32,024 bases of DNA from Copromyces sp. CBS 386.78. Lineage: Eukaryota > Ascomycota > Sordariomycetes > Sordariales > Sordariaceae. A program made the position numbers and the translations under genes. Shown one piece after another: positions 1-14,039 of the stretch. The notes under the pieces were generated by a model. It saw only the letters and a program-made list of their open reading frames with translations. It was not told the DNA's origin and ran no database searches. The first letter of the stretch is position 1. Every line of letters begins with the position of its first letter. The stretch is taken from positions 1 to 32,024 of the forward strand of contig MU839304.1 of the NCBI GenBank assembly GCA_030685235.1, written 5' to 3'.

Positions 1-63
<63 letters not shown>
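1..63. repeat. (AAT)21 microsatellite, 3' tail of LINE copy A
   Basis: The window opens with 21 uninterrupted AAT units that run directly into the conserved LINE 3' end (agtcttattccctatgct). Shorter AAT tails occupy the same place next to copies B (6,848-6,860) and C (11,197-11,214). A (TTA)n-type simple repeat at the 3' end, instead of poly(A), is known for several non-LTR retrotransposons. The tract may extend left of the window. Confidence 0.9.
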
Positions 64-64
<1 letters not shown>

Positions 65-2879
65 GTCTTATTCCCTATGCTACTTATCTATAGCGTTTTA
101 TTGGTATGGGGTACTTCTCCTAGTTCTCTAGAGGAAACTGTACGGCGATAAGCGCCGTCGGATAAAAACCGTTAGCTCCTTTCGGTCGCGAATAAATCGC
201 GCCTACTCTATCTTAATTCTATTTATAGCGGTATTTACCTACCGCTTCAATAAATAAACTACTTCCTTTCTACTACTTTTAATCCAATATTAGAATAATC
301 GAAATACCGTTTTCGTACGCCGCTCCTTCCTCCCGAACCGCCTATAATAATTGTCCTTTCCCTATTATTTACCCTTATTCCCGCTTTATTATTATCTTTC
401 AAATTCCTACGATTCTACTAAAATTTGTATAAGCGTAAAGGCCTTTCTTTTCCTTCTATATAAAAATTCTTCCCCGCCGCTATTTTTCGAATTTTCTTTT
501 CTTCCCTATTTAATTAATTTTTAAAATAGCGTCCTCTTCTATTAGCCGCACTCCTAACCGTCTTCCCAACTATATATCCAACCCCTTAAGCCTTATAATT
601 TATTAACTATAGTACTACTAAACGTAACGTCGACTTCGTCCGTATAATAGATTCCCTGTCTTTTAAATTCGCCTATTCCTTTACGCCCCCCTTTTCCCTA
701 ACGCCCGAATTCTAAACCTTTATCCAAATATTAATTTCTAACCCCGCCTTTAATTTTCCTCCCGGCCGGTAAATCTTTTTTATCCTTATATTTACTTCCC
801 TTTTTTTTTTACTAATTACGTTAATTAATATTATTTATTACGTTCCCTATTTTTACTATAATTTAAAATTTATTAATTATATTTATAATATTCTATCTTT
901 TAATATAATTATATTCTATACGTTCTTTATAAAATATATTTATTATATTAATATTAAGAATAAATTTCTTCCTATAATTTTCTTTTCGTTTTCTTTTCTA
1001 ATATTCTTCGAAACGCCGGTAAATAGAACGTTATTTATCCTATTACTAATATAAAATATATATTAAATACTCTATTAAATTATTATAATAAATATAACGC
1101 CGTTTAAACTACGGTTATTATTTTATTCTACTTTTAAAATAATATTAATCCCCTAATTCGTTATTTCTATAATATTTATATTAACTTCTTTAAAAATATA
1201 TATAAATATTTAACTATAGACGGCTTCCCGTATAATTTTAATATTTCTCTTTACTATTAAAATATAAAAATCGAATATTATTAGCGTAAGGGAAATTACG
1301 AAATATTTTTAACTAATCGTCCTACTATTCCTATTTTCGGTTTTAATAGAGGAAATATTAATACTAATTCCCCGATAATAATTAATAACCCTATTAATCC
1401 CCTTCTGGTTAATAAAAATTAAATTTAATAGCGTTATAAAATTATTAGGAATTAGGAATTAATATTTAATATATTTTATAAATTCCTTATTTACGAAGAA
1501 CGTTAATTAATTACTTCGGTACTGCCTTTATAATTAAATAATTATTATAATTAATATAATTTAATTCTTCTTCTTCCTTTTTCTCTTATACTTTTTTATT
1601 TTAATATTATAATCGAACGTATTTATAAATACTATACGAATTTATTATACTATTCTCCCTCTAATTCGATTATTAAATAATATTTATTTAATTTACTAAA
1701 TTATAATACTTACGAAAGGATTCTCTTAATTCGAATTCTATCGTCCAAATAAATTTAGAATTTTTCTTTCGTTTATAGTTAATTAATTACCGTTATTTAA
1801 TAATCGGCTATTTATAAATAATTTAGGACGATATATATAAAAATTTCTTTACCCGTACTATAAAAATAGATTAATATTATAATATCCGGAACCTTCTTCC
1901 GGAAGAAAGATTAAAAATTTATAATTTCTGTCCTTATTTAGGTAAGAAGGGAATTCTTCGTTTTAAATAATAAGTATTATTCGTCGTCGTCTTCCGGTTA
2001 TTAGGCTTTCTTCTTTTTTCGTTTTATATTAATTATATATTATTTTATAATATTATTATTAAACTTTAGATTAAAATTGGCGATAGTAAATTCGTACTAT
2101 CGGCCTAATTTAATTACTACCGCTACTAATTAGTAATTATAATATAATACTTACTCTTTTATCGTTACCTCTTCTAATTACCTTTTATAATCCGTAATAA
2201 TTAATTTTAATATTTATAACGGGGGCGGCGGCGCCCCCGTTACTAAGGGTAAACTTATTATAATCATTAAAAATTTCTCTATTAGTATTTATTCTTTAAT
2301 TTACTTAATTTTAATAATACCGCTTTTTAATTTATTAATAAATAACCAACTTTTTACTCTCCTTATTTAAATATAATTAACTATTTAAATTATAATCCTT
2401 TAGACGAACCTTATTTAATTCGTATAAGCGAACTTTTCTTCGAAAGCCCTAACCCATTTATTAAAATAGAAGTCGAACGGCGAATAAAAGGTTTCCGTCT
2501 ATAAATTCCTTATTAACGTAATTTTATATATTCCGATAATAATTTTCAAATATTTAATTTAATATTTAACTAACTTAATCGCTATCCTTTATAATTTATT
2601 ATAAATTTTGGTCGGTTAATAGAAAACTAATATTCTATATATAATTACGCTCTGAATATACTTAATATAAATCTCCTTCGTTCGCGTAAAAAAATAACCT
2701 TAAATCTTCGCTACTAATTATATTAATATATTTATTTATATAGCTATTTCTTTTTTATTACTTCTATATATATTCGGTAATTAAATTTCTAATTTAACTA
2801 AACCTTAAGGAATTTAATTAATTCTATTAATTTAAATATAATTCTCCTAATTTAAAGAATTTCCGTTCTTAATTCCCTC

Positions 2880-3540
2880 GTCTATATAAAATATATAAGT
2901 TCCGTTTTACTTATTTCGAATTCTATTTTTCTCTTAATTACCTAACCCGAATAAATATTCTATATTATTTAGAGCGTCTAATAATTTTCTTTAATAATTT
3001 TAATTACTATAATAATATTAGTATCGTTAGCGAAGCCGATAGTAATCGCATTTTAAATAATAGCTAATTTATAATATAATAAAGTAATAAAAAGAATAAA
3101 AAGGATTAATAAAAAGGGGGAGCTTTATAATACGCTTATTATAATATTATAAAGTTAAGAGGTTTCGTCGTCGAAGAAAAGAGAATTTTTTCTTTTAATA
3201 ATAAAATTATTAATTTATTAGAGGATCTATTTCGGGAATTATATTTCCTATAGCGTATATAAGAACTACTTATAATTAATTCTATTAAATACGCCCTTTA
3301 AATCGAAGAATATAAGAAATATTATAACTTTAAATTTTTATATTATATAGACCGCGTCGGTAATTATTCGGACGGTAAATTCGGTTAAACGGCTTACCCG
3401 GTTACTTATTTAACTTTCCGGGAAGAAATTATACTCTTCTACTATTTATATTAACTTTTTAATTATAAAAGCTTCGAAGATTTTTCCAACGTTATTTAAA
3501 AGTAATATAAATTATTATACCCCGGCTAATTTTTACTATT
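2880..3540 (-). pseudogene. LINE A reverse transcriptase remnant of ORF2
   Basis: Minus-strand reading recovers the canonical LINE RT order. First comes a LLNNVGKIFEAFIIKKL-type run with EEYNFFPES. Motif A follows at about 3,278-3,310 (FFDLKGVFNRI, usually LDLKGAFDRV). Motif C lies at 3,017-3,034 and reads FANDTN, where FADDTN is expected. A KTELIYF run typical of the post-catalytic segment comes next. The first Asp of motif C has become Asn (GAY to AAY, a G-to-A change), and motif A has lost its second Asp the same way. Frame shifts and stops separate the blocks. In the live family this domain copies the element RNA at the nicked target. Confidence 0.85.
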
Positions 3541-4299
3541 CGGCGCTTTTTCTAAATTTTTTAAAAATAATTATTTTCGTATTTTTAAACTATTGGGGGA
3601 AATATCCGAACCGGAGGCTCGCTACAGCAAAAGCCGCTATTACCTATTTAAATAATTCTCTATATATTTTTAGAAATTTATTTAAAAATTAATTAATACT
3701 TAATAGTTTATTAAATATTATTTTCGAAAGGATTTCCCGGATATTTTCTTTAGTAATTAAATTATTAATAAATATTAAAATATTACCGTTTAATAATTAA
3801 ATTAAATTTAATAAATAGCCTATCGGGACTTCTACTTTCGGGAAGAAATAATCGGTAAAAATATTTACTTTACTATTATAATCTTCGACTTTATTTGCCC
3901 GCTCGTTTTATTTGAAGGGTAATAATTTTAGCGGATCCGTTAAATAATAATTTCGTATCCTAGCCTACTTTTTTAATAATTAAAATTTATTTAAGTTTTT
4001 TAATATATTTATAATATAATCGCACTATTTCACTCTTTAAATCCTTATAATAAATTTCTTCTTTTTTATTACCACTTCTATAAATTCTTTCTAATTTAAA
4101 GGTATTTAATTCTTAAATTAAACTTACTATTTCTATTATATTTCCTTTATTACTATTTTATATTTTAAATTCTACTAGTCCGCTTATTTTCCCTAACCTT
4201 TTTTTCGGTATAAAATAAATTCTTTTATAATATTAATAAATTCGCCGTCGAATTTATTAAATTTTAATTCGAATTCTTCTACCGTTTTAATCCCCTTTA

Positions 4300-5060
4300 A
4301 AATTAATATTCTTTTTTCCCCCGCTTCCTATACTTTTTCTATATTTATTAAATTTTAATTAAACTTTTCTTCTACTTCCGCTTTCCTATTTCTTTTTCCT
4401 ATTTAGATTTAGATTTTTTAAGGGTAATAGTCCGAACCCATTTACCTGTACCGTTATATTCCTTAATATTCGGCTTTAATACCCTATAAAACTTATACGT
4501 AATCGATTATTCTATCTTTCTTTTTTTTAATTATATTTCCGAATTTTGTTAATTCTTTATAGGGGGTAACGAAATTAAATTTTTATTACTGTACTTATAT
4601 AAATAACTTTATAACGTTTAAACTAATTCTATTCTCTAAATTTTAATTAGGGTAATAGAAGTTATAATCCTTTATAATTATATATTAACTGGCCGGAAGT
4701 CTTTCTTCGAAGAGTTCGAATAGGGGAAACCCTTATTAATATTCTAACGTACTTTAAAAGAAGATAAAGGAATAAATAGAATATATAATTATTAATTTTT
4801 ATAAATTCTTTAGTATTACTACGGTTTAATCTTTCCTAATTTAGAAATTTAAGTCTTTTAAATTCTATTTCTTATTTATGTAAATTACTATTTTACCCTT
4901 CTCTAAATAATTAATACTATAATATTTACCGCCTTTCGGCCGGTAAATATCCTTATTTAAATTCTTACCTAATTCTTAAATTATTATAATATTGTAGGTT
5001 TCTTCTTATTCGAATAACGTTTTCCCTTTTTCGTACGATTTCCCTATATTCTAATAGAAT
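4300..5060 (-). pseudogene. LINE A endonuclease (EEP family) remnant of ORF2
   Basis: Minus-strand translation gives a run reading KVVIYINKKWNLKDLNFW-like residues, matching the middle of a LINE apurinic-type endonuclease. A DYNFYYPN run follows, in place of the usual DFNxHHP, and then GSDYYP at 4,421-4,438. The last motif corresponds to the conserved GSDHxP of these nucleases. The expected catalytic His (CAY) reads Tyr (TAT), the outcome of one C-to-T change at a CpA site. In the family this domain nicks target DNA to prime reverse transcription. Several stops interrupt the frame, so the domain is dead. Boundaries are approximate. Confidence 0.7.
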
Positions 5061-5253
5061 ATTTTTAATTAAATTATTAATTACCTTATAAGAAGTTTCC
5101 TTCTAATTTAATAACGGATTAAAAGAGTATTATTTCTTTAAAAGTAATAATAGCGGCCGAAAGTATAATAATAATAGAGTTAATATAGGTATAATTATTT
5201 ATATTTTAAAAGCGGGTATAAATATTTATCGGGCTTATATTTATATATTTCAG

Positions 5254-5532
5254 TTAAAAACCGCCTCTAATCTTTTTAAGGCGGTTTCTTTTTCTTCCTC
5301 TTATAAATAATCTCTTTAAAATTGTAATTAAACGGGAATTAAAGGGGGCGTTAAGGATTATAACGTCCTCTTCTAATTTTATTATTAATTTTAATACCGG
5401 TTTAATTAGTCTTTTATAAATAATAAAATTACGAAGTCTTTCGGCGTAATTAATAAATACCTTTACGTAGGCCGTTCTTACAAATAAGTACCTCTTTTTA
5501 TCGAAGGCGAAATACCCCGATTTCTTATACAA
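5254..5532 (-). pseudogene. LINE A internal open stretch between ORF1 and endonuclease, 92 codons
   Basis: This open stretch has a positional equivalent in copy C (16,362-16,688, 108 codons) with closely similar residues, for example MYKKSGYFAFDKKRY against MYRKLGYFTFNKKKY. Conservation between copies shows that it is the true reading frame of the element at this point. It lies upstream of the endonuclease, so it is either the end of ORF1 or the start of ORF2. The sequence is basic at its C-terminal end (RKRNRLKKIR). I see no zinc knuckle and cannot assign a fold. Confidence 0.5.
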
Positions 5533-6824
5533 CTTATAAAAAATTAAAGAATTATCCTCGTTTAAAGGGTAATTCTCTTCTCCTATATACGGCCCTTCGT
5601 ATTTAACTTTACTATAATAATTATAAACGTCTTCCTAATAATAAAATCTCGTTATATGTTCGAAATATTAATATTTAAAATATTATTAGGCGGAGGCTAT
5701 AATTTAAAACGGTTCGTATATATATACGCCACTATTTTAAAGGAAAAAATTCTTTTAGAAGAAGATTATAGCCCTCGTAATTATAATTTTTACTAAAAAT
5801 ATTCTTCTTTCCTCTCCTTCGTATTTCTTCTAAAATTTAATTTAAATAATCTCTGTTTCCTTATTCTTCGCCTTTATTTCTTATATAACCGATTCGGATT
5901 ATTTTACATTAATATTAATTTATAGAATTCTTTTAATTAATATAATTATAATATTTAAAAATACGACGGCTTCTTTTTTAAAAACCGTTTTAATTTAAAT
6001 TTAATATTTTTAATATTAATTTTTAATTAATTCGTCGAAAATAATTATATAATTTCCGTTCGTTATTATTTTAATAATTACGTAGATTATTTTATATAAA
6101 CTCTCTTTTAAAATACCTTTAACGGCCTACTTTATATTATTATTCAAGCGTATAGTAAATTCGGCAATAATTTAAACCTTTTTAATAGTAAATTAGCGCT
6201 CGTAATTAAAAGGAATAAACTTTTTAATAATAATAATAAATAAATAATAAAAAGGAGCGCTAACTTTATTTAGCGACTTCCGGATAATATTAACCTATTT
6301 TTTCAGCGCTTTTTAAACGTTTTTCTTTATTTCCTTCGAAATAAATTTCTTTAAATCGTTAATATCCTTCTTAGTAATAAATTGGGCTTCGGCGGCCTTA
6401 TTTACTTTAAATATTTTAGACCTATTTTTCTTCGTAGAAATTTTCGCGAATTCGAAAAGGAATTTTCAAACCTAACGACGGTTATTAGTCGTTATAATAA
6501 CGTAGTCTGTAGTTTATTCGCTATAGTAATAAATTTCTTTATAATTTTATTATTTTCTTCCGTTTTTTCCGAAGTTTTTATAATAAATACGGCGTTAGGG
6601 TCGTTATATCCTAAAATACTTCCGAGGGGGTTATAAATACTATTTTCGAGCGTATTTGTACCTTTATTAATTATTATTGGTAGCGATAGTTTAACGCTAT
6701 TACTACGGTCGTCGTAGGATATTGTAGAAGGGGTAAATAACCCTCCTAAATTAATTACCGTTATCGGTTTTCGTTTTAGAGTACTTCCTAACTAGAAATC
6801 GGCGTTTCCAGTTTCGGCGTCGTT

Positions 6825-6860
6825 TAAATTATATAGTAATTAGATTTAATAATAATAATA
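6825..6860. repeat. Junction: 5' flank of copy A and (AAT)4 tail of copy B
   Basis: About 23 bases of non-LINE sequence (6,825-6,847) separate the 5' end of copy A from the AAT tail of copy B (6,848-6,860). This short spacer is either target DNA or extra bases added during insertion. It shows that A and B are separate insertions in the same direction. Confidence 0.6.
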
Positions 6861-9800
6861 GTCTTATTCCCTATGCTATTTATCTATAGCGCCTTATTGG
6901 TATGGGGTATTTCTCCTAGTTCTCTAGAGGAAACCGTACGGCGATAAGCGCCGTTAGATAAAAACCGTTAATTCCTTTCGGTTGCGAATAAATTACGCCT
7001 ATTCTATTTCGATTCTATTTATAGCGGTACGTATTTATTGCCTTAGTAAATAAGCTATTTTCTTTCTACTGCCTTCGATTTAATATTAAAATAATCGAAA
7101 TACCGCTTTTGTATACCGCTCCTTCTTCTTAAACCGCTTATAATAATTATCCCTTCCTTATTGTTTACCCTTACTCCCGCCTTATTATTATCCTTTAAAC
7201 TCTTACGATTTTACTAAAATTTATATAAGCGTAAAGGCCCCTCTTTTCCCTTTATATAAAAACTCCTCCCTGCTGCTATTTTTCGAACTTTCTTTTCTTC
7301 CCTATTTAATTAACTTTTAAAATAGCGTCCTTTTTTATTAATTATATTCCTAACCGTCTTCCCGGCCGTATATTTAACCCTTTAAATTTTATAATTCGTA
7401 TTAATTATAATATTATTAAATATAATATTAATTTTATCCGTATAATAAATTCTCTATCCTTTAAGCTCGCCCGCTCTTTTATACCCCCTTCTTCCCCGGC
7501 GTTTAAATTCTAAACCCTTATCCGGGTATTAACTTCTAACCCCGCCTTTAACTTTCTTCCCGGCCAATAAATCCTTTTTATCTTTATACTTACCTCCCCT
7601 TTTCCCCGCTAACTATATTAATTAGCGTTGTCCGTCGTATTCTTTACTTTTACTATAATTTAAAATTTACTAATTATATTTATAATACTCTATCCTTTAA
7701 TATAATTATATTCCGTACGCTCTTCGTAGAATATATTTATTATATTAATATTAAAAATAAGTTTCCTCCTATAGTTTTCTTTTCGTTTTCTTTTTTAATA
7801 TTCTTCAAAATACCGGTAAATAGAGCGCTACTTATCCTATTACTAATATAAAATATATATTAAATATTCCGTTAAATTATTATAATAAATATAACGCCGT
7901 TTAAATTACGGTTATTACCTTATCCCGTTCTTAGAATAATATCGGTCCCTTAATTCGTCGTTTCCGTAACGCCTATATTAATTTTTTTAAAAACGTATAT
8001 AAATATTTAACTATAAATAATTTCCTATATAACTTTAATATCCTTCTTCGCTATTAGAATATAAAAGTCGAAAATTATCAATATAAAGGATATTACGAAA
8101 TATTTTTAACCGATTATCCTACTATTCCCGTTTTTAATTCCAATAGAAGAAATATTAATATTAATTCTCTAATAATAATTAATAGCCCTACCAATCCCCC
8201 TTTAATTAATAAAAATTAAGTTTAATAGCGCTATAAAGTTATTAAGAATTAGGAATTAATATTTAATATATTCCGCGAATTCTTCGCCCGCGAAGACCGT
8301 TAATTAATTATTTCGGTACCGCTTTTATAATTAAATAATTATTATAATTAATGTAATTTAATTCTTCCCCTTCTTATTTCTCCCGTACTTTCTTATTTTA
8401 ATATTATAATTGAACGTATTTACGAATACCGCGCAAATTTATTATACTACTCTCCCTCTAATTCGACTATTAAATAATATTCGTTTAACTTACTAAATTA
8501 TAATACTTACGAAAGGATTCTCTTAATTTAAATTCCGTCGTCCAAATAAATTTAAAATTCTTATTTCGTCTATAGTTAGTTGGTTACTATTATTTAATAA
8601 TTAATTATTTATAAATAATTTAGGACAATATATATAAAAGTTCCTTTATTTATATTATAAGAATAGATTAGTATTATAATATCCGGAACCTTTTTCCGGA
8701 AAAGGAAGGATTAAAAACCTATAATTTCCGTTCTTACTTAAGTAAGAAGGGAACTCTTCGTTTTAAATAATAAATACTATTCGTCGTTGTCTTCTAATTA
8801 TTAGGCTTTCTTTTTTTTTTTTTCGTACCAACTATATACTATTTTATAATATTACTACTAAACCTCGGATTAAAATCGGTAATAGTAAATTCGTATTATT
8901 GGTTTAATTTAATTACCGCCGCCGCTAATTAATAATTATAATACAATACTTATTCTTTTATTATTATTTTTTCTAATTACCCCTTATAATCCGTAGTAAT
9001 TAATTTTAATATTTATAACGGGGGCGGTAGCGCCTTTATTACTAAGGGTAGACTTATTATAATTATTAGAAGTTTCTCCGTTAATATTTATTCTTTAGCT
9101 TATTTAATTTTAATAGTATTACTTTTTAATTTATCGGCGGATAGCCGACTTCTTACTTTCTTTACTTAAATATAGCTAATTATTTAGGTTATAATCCTTC
9201 GGACGAACCTTATTTAATTCGTACGGGTAAACTTTTCTTCGAAAATTTTAACCTATTTATTAAAATAAAAATCGAACGGTAAATAAAAAATTTCTATTTT
9301 TAAATTCCTTACCGGCGTAGCTTTATACGCCCCAGTAATAATTTTTAAGTATTTAATTTAATATTTAGCTAATTTAATCGCTATCCTTCGTAATTTACTA
9401 TAGATTTTAATTGGCTAATAGAAGGCTAATACTTTATATATAATTATATTCTAAATATATTTAGTATAAATTTCCTTCGTTCGTATACAAGAATAACCTT
9501 AAATTTTTACCGCTAATTATATTAATATATTTATTTGCGTAATTATTTTCTTTTTTATTACTTCCACGTATATTTAGTAATTAAATTTCCGATTTAATTA
9601 AACCTTAAAGAATTTAATTAATTCCATTAATTTAAATATAATTCCTCTAATTTAAAGAATTTCCGTTCTTAATTCCTTCGTCCGCGTAAAATATATAAAT
9701 TCCGTTTTATTTATTTCGAATTCTATCCTTCTTTTAATTATTTAACCCGAATAAATATTTTATATTACTTAAAACGTCCGATAATTTTCTTTAATAGTTT

Positions 9801-11196
9801 TAACTACTATAATAATATTAGTATTATTAGTAAAGCTAATAGTAATTATATTTTAGATAATAATTAATTTATAATATAATAAAATAATAAAGAGAATAAA
9901 AAGGATTAGTAAGAGGGGGGAATTTTATAATATATTTATTATAATATTATAAGGTTAGGAAATTTCGTCGTCGAAGAAAAGAAAACCTTTTCTTCCGGTT
10001 ATAAAATTATTAATCTATTAGAAAATTTATTTTAAAAATTATATTTCCTATAGCGTATATAAGAATTATTTATAATTAATTCTATTAAATATACCCTTTA
10101 AATTAAAAAATATAAGAAATATTATAGCTTTAAATTTCTATACTATATAAATTACGTCGGTAATTATTTAAATAGCGAATTTAGTTGAACGGCCTACCTA
10201 ATTACCTATTTAGCCTTCTAAGAAAAAATTATACTCTTCTACTACTTATATTAATTTTTTAATTACAAAGGCTTCGAAATTTTTTTTAACGTTATTTAAA
10301 AACGATATAAACTACTATATTTCGGCTAATTTTTACTATTCAATACTTTTTCTAAATTTTTTAAAAATAATTACTTTTACGTTTTTAAATTATTAGGGGA
10401 AATATCCGAATTAGAAGCTTACTACGGCGAAAGCCGCTATTACTTATTTAAACGGTTCCCCGTATATTTTTAAAAATTTATTTAAAAATTAATCGATACC
10501 TAGTACTTTATTAAGCATTATCTTTAAAAAAATTTCCCGGATATCCTCTTCGGTAATTAAATTATTAATAGGTACCGGGATATCGCCGTTTAATAATTAA
10601 ATCCAATTTAATAAATAGATTGTCGGGACTTCTACTTTCGAAAAGAAATAATTGGTAAAAATATTTACTTTACCGTTATAGTCTTCGACTTCGTCCGTCC
10701 GCTCGTTTTATTTAAAGGGTAGTAATTTTAATAGATCTATTAAATAATAATTTTATATCCTAACCTACCTCTCTAATAACTAAAATTTATTTAGGTTTTT
10801 CAATACGTTTATAATATAGTCGCGCTACCTTATTCTTTAAATCTTCGCAATAAATTCCTTCTTTTTTATCGCCGCCTCTATAAACTCTTTTTAATTTAAA
10901 GGCGTCCAATTCCTAAACCAAACCTACTATTTCCGCTATACCTCCTTCGTTACTATTTTATATTCTAAATTCTACTAATCTACTTATCTTCCCCAACCTT
11001 TTTTTCAGTATAGGATAAATTCCTCCGTAATACTAACGAATTCGCCGTCGAACCTATTAAATCCCAGTTCGAACTCTTCTACCGGCTCAATCCCCTCTAA
11101 GATCGATATTCTTTTTTCCGCCGCTTCCCGCACCTTTTCCGCATCTATTAAACTCTAACTAAACCTTTCCTCCACTTCCGCTTTCCCGTATTTTTT
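6861..11196 (-). mobile_element. LINE copy B, 5'-truncated
   Basis: Copy B is collinear with copy A from the 3' end (A position 64) to about A position 4,395, inside the endonuclease and just before the SDH motif. It lacks ORF1 and most of the endonuclease. Such 5' truncation is the usual result of incomplete reverse transcription of a LINE. The right edge runs into a T-rich stretch and then directly into the AAT tail of copy C (11,197), so B appears to have inserted at that tail. The RT catalytic motif at 9,817-9,834 reads FTNNTN, with both Asp codons turned to Asn, making it the most damaged of the three. The 3' UTR (6,861-7,090) is conserved with the other copies. Confidence 0.85.
9690..10330 (-). 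pseudogene. LINE B reverse transcriptase remnant
   Basis: This block is collinear with the RT of copy A. Motif C at 9,817-9,834 reads FTNN where FADD is expected: two G-to-A changes remove both catalytic Asp residues and another changes Ala to Thr. Stops interrupt the frame throughout. Boundaries are inferred from alignment by eye to copy A. Confidence 0.75.
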
Positions 11197-11214
11197 AATA
11201 ATAATAATAATAAT
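11197..11214. repeat. (AAT)6 tail of LINE copy C
   Basis: Six AAT units lie between the truncated 5' end of copy B, which ends in six T, and the conserved 3' end of copy C. This is the join between two LINE insertions of the same orientation. Confidence 0.8.
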
Positions 11215-14039
11215 AGTCTTATTCCCTATATTACTTATCTATAGCGCTTTATTAATATAGGGTACTTCTTTTAATTCTCTAGAGGAAACCGTACGGTAAT
11301 AAGCGCCGTCGGATAAAAACCGCTAGCTCCTTTCGGTTACGAATAAATTGCGCCTACTCCATTTCAATTCTATTTATAGCGGTACTTACCTACTACTTTA
11401 GTAAATAAATTACTTCCCTTCTACCGCCTTCGATCCAATATTAGAATAATCGAAATACTATTTTCGTACGCTACTCCTTCTTCTTAAACTATTTATAACA
11501 ATTATCCCTTCCCTATTGTTTACCTTTACTCCCGCTTTATTATTATCTTTTAAACTCCTATAATTTTATTAAAATTTATATAAGTATAAAAGCCCTTCTT
11601 TTCCCTCTATATAAAAATTCCTCTCCGCTACTATTTTTCGAATTTTTTTTTCTTTTTTATTTAATTAATTTTTAAAATAGCGTCCTCTTCTATTAGCCGC
11701 ACTCCCAACTATTTTTCTAGCCGTATATTTAACCCCTTAAGCTTCGCAATTTGTATTAACTATAATACTACTAAATATAATATTGATTTCGTCCGTATAA
11801 TAAATTCCTTATCCCCTAAATTCGCTTATTCCCCTACGCCCCCCTCTTCCCTAACGCCTAAATTCTAAACCCTTATCCAGGTATTAACTTTTAACCCCGC
11901 CTTCAACCTTCTTCCTAGTTAATAAATCCTTTTTATCCTTACGCTTACTTCCCTTTCTCCTTATTAATTATATTAATTAATATTGTCTATTGTATTCCCT
12001 ATTTCTATTATAATTTAAAATTTACTAATTATATTTATAATACCCCGTCCCTTAATATAATTATATTTTATACGCTCTTTGTAGAATATATTTATTATAT
12101 TAATACTAAGAATAAATTTCTTTCTATAGTTTTTTTTTCGTTTTCTTTTCTAACGTTCTTCGAAACGCCGGTAAATAGAGCGCTACTTATCCTATTACTA
12201 ATATAAAATATATATTAAATATTCTATTAAGTTATTATAATAAATATAATATTATTTAAATTACGGTTATTACTTTATTCCGCTCCTGAAATAATATCGG
12301 TCTCTTAATTTATCGTTTTTATAACGCCTATATCGACTTCTTTAAAGATATATATAAACGTTTAACTGCAGACGGTCTCCCGTACGACCCTAATATCTTT
12401 CTTCGCTTCTAGAATATAAAGGTCGAAAATTACTAGTGTAAAGGATATTACGAAATATTTTTAGCCAATTGTTTTACCGCTCCTATTTTCGGTTCTAATA
12501 GAAGAGGTACCAATACTAATTCCCCAATAATAATTAACAACTTTATTAATCCCCTTCTAATTAACGAAAATTAGGTTTAATAGTATTATAAAATTATTAA
12601 GAATTAAGAATTAATATTTAATATATTTTACAAATTCTTCGCCTGCGAAAGATATTAATTAATTACTTTAATACTACCTTCGTAATTAAATAACTATTAT
12701 AATTAATATAATCTAATTCTTCCTCTTCCCGTCTCTCCTGTATTCTTTTATTCTAATATTATAATTAAATATATTTATAAATATTGCGCGAATTTATTAT
12801 ATTATTCTCCTTCTAATTCGATTATTAAACAATATTTATTTAATTTACTAAATTGTAATATTTAGAAAGAAATTCTCTTAATGCAGGTTCTATCGTCTAA
12901 ATAAATTTAAAACTCTTCTTTCGTTTATAGTTAATCGGCTACTATTATCTAATAATCGGCTATCCGTAAATAATTTAAAATAATATATATAAAAATTTTT
13001 TTACTCGTATTATAAAAATAAATTAATATTATAATATTTAGAACCTTCCTTTAGAAGAAGAAAGATTGGAAATTTATAATTTCTATCTTTATTTAAATAA
13101 AAAGGGAATTTTTTACTTTAAATAATAAATATTATTTATTGTCGTCCTTTAATTATTAAGCTTTCTTCTTTTTTTATTTCGTACTAATTATATACTATTT
13201 TATAATATTATTATTAAATTTCGGGTTAAAGTTAGCGATAATAAATTTATATTATTGGCCTAATTTAATTATTACCGCCGCTAATTAATAATTATAGTGC
13301 AATACTTATTCTTTTATTATTACCTCTTCTAATTACCCTTTATAGTCCGTAGTAATTAACTTTAATATTTGTAATAAAGGTGGCGGCGCCCCCGTTATTA
13401 AGGGCAAACCTATTATAATCGCTAGAAGTTTTTCTGTTAATACTTATTCTTCAATTTACTTAACTTTAATAGTATTATTTTCTAATCTATCGGTAAATAA
13501 CCAATTTCTTACCCTCCTTCTTTAAATATAATTAATTATTTAAATTATAATCCCTCGGACGAACCCTATTTAATTTATATAAGCGAATTTTTCTTCGAAA
13601 ACCCTAACCTATTTATTAAAATAAAAATCGAATAATAAATAAAAGGTTTCTATTTCTAAATTCTTTATTAATATATTTTTATACGCCCTAATAATAATTT
13701 TTAAATATTTAATTTAATATTTAATTAATTTAATTACTATCCTTTATAATTTACTATAAATTTTAGTTAATTAATAGAAAACTAATATTCTATATATAAT
13801 TGTACTTTGAATATATTTAATATAAATCTCCTTCGTTCGTATAAAAGAATAACCCTAAATTTTCACTACTAATTATATTAATACGTTCGTTTATATAACT
13901 ATCTTCTTTTTTACTATTTCTATATATATTTAATAATTAAATTTCTAATTTAATTAAATTTTAAGGAATTTAATCGATTCTATTAATTTAAATATAATTC
14001 CCCTAATTTAAAGAATTTCCATTCTTAATTCCTTCGTCT

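Larger units (their letters stand above)
64..6824 (-). mobile_element. LINE copy A, probably full-length, RIP-degraded (Tad1-like)
   Basis: This is a non-LTR retrotransposon read right to left. Its 5' end (cgtcgtt on the plus strand, near 6,824) is shared with copies C and E, which suggests a true 5' terminus. Minus-strand translation shows, in order, an ORF1 N-terminus (about 6,820-6,480), further ORF1-like sequence to about 5,250, an endonuclease (about 5,000-4,420), a reverse transcriptase (about 3,540-2,880) and a less readable C-terminal part. The last 230 bases form a well conserved 3' UTR ending at the AAT tail. Frames are broken by many stops. CpA is nearly absent, and differences from copies B and C are mostly transitions, as RIP predicts. 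Assignment to the Tad1 group rests on fungal context, the endonuclease-before-RT order and the FADD-type RT motif. The length of about 6.8 kb fits that group. I could not identify a convincing RNase H. Confidence 0.85.

Noticed and set aside
6382..6636. 84-codon plus-strand frame
   Set aside because: It is antisense to LINE ORF1 in copy A and has no equivalent open frame in copy C.
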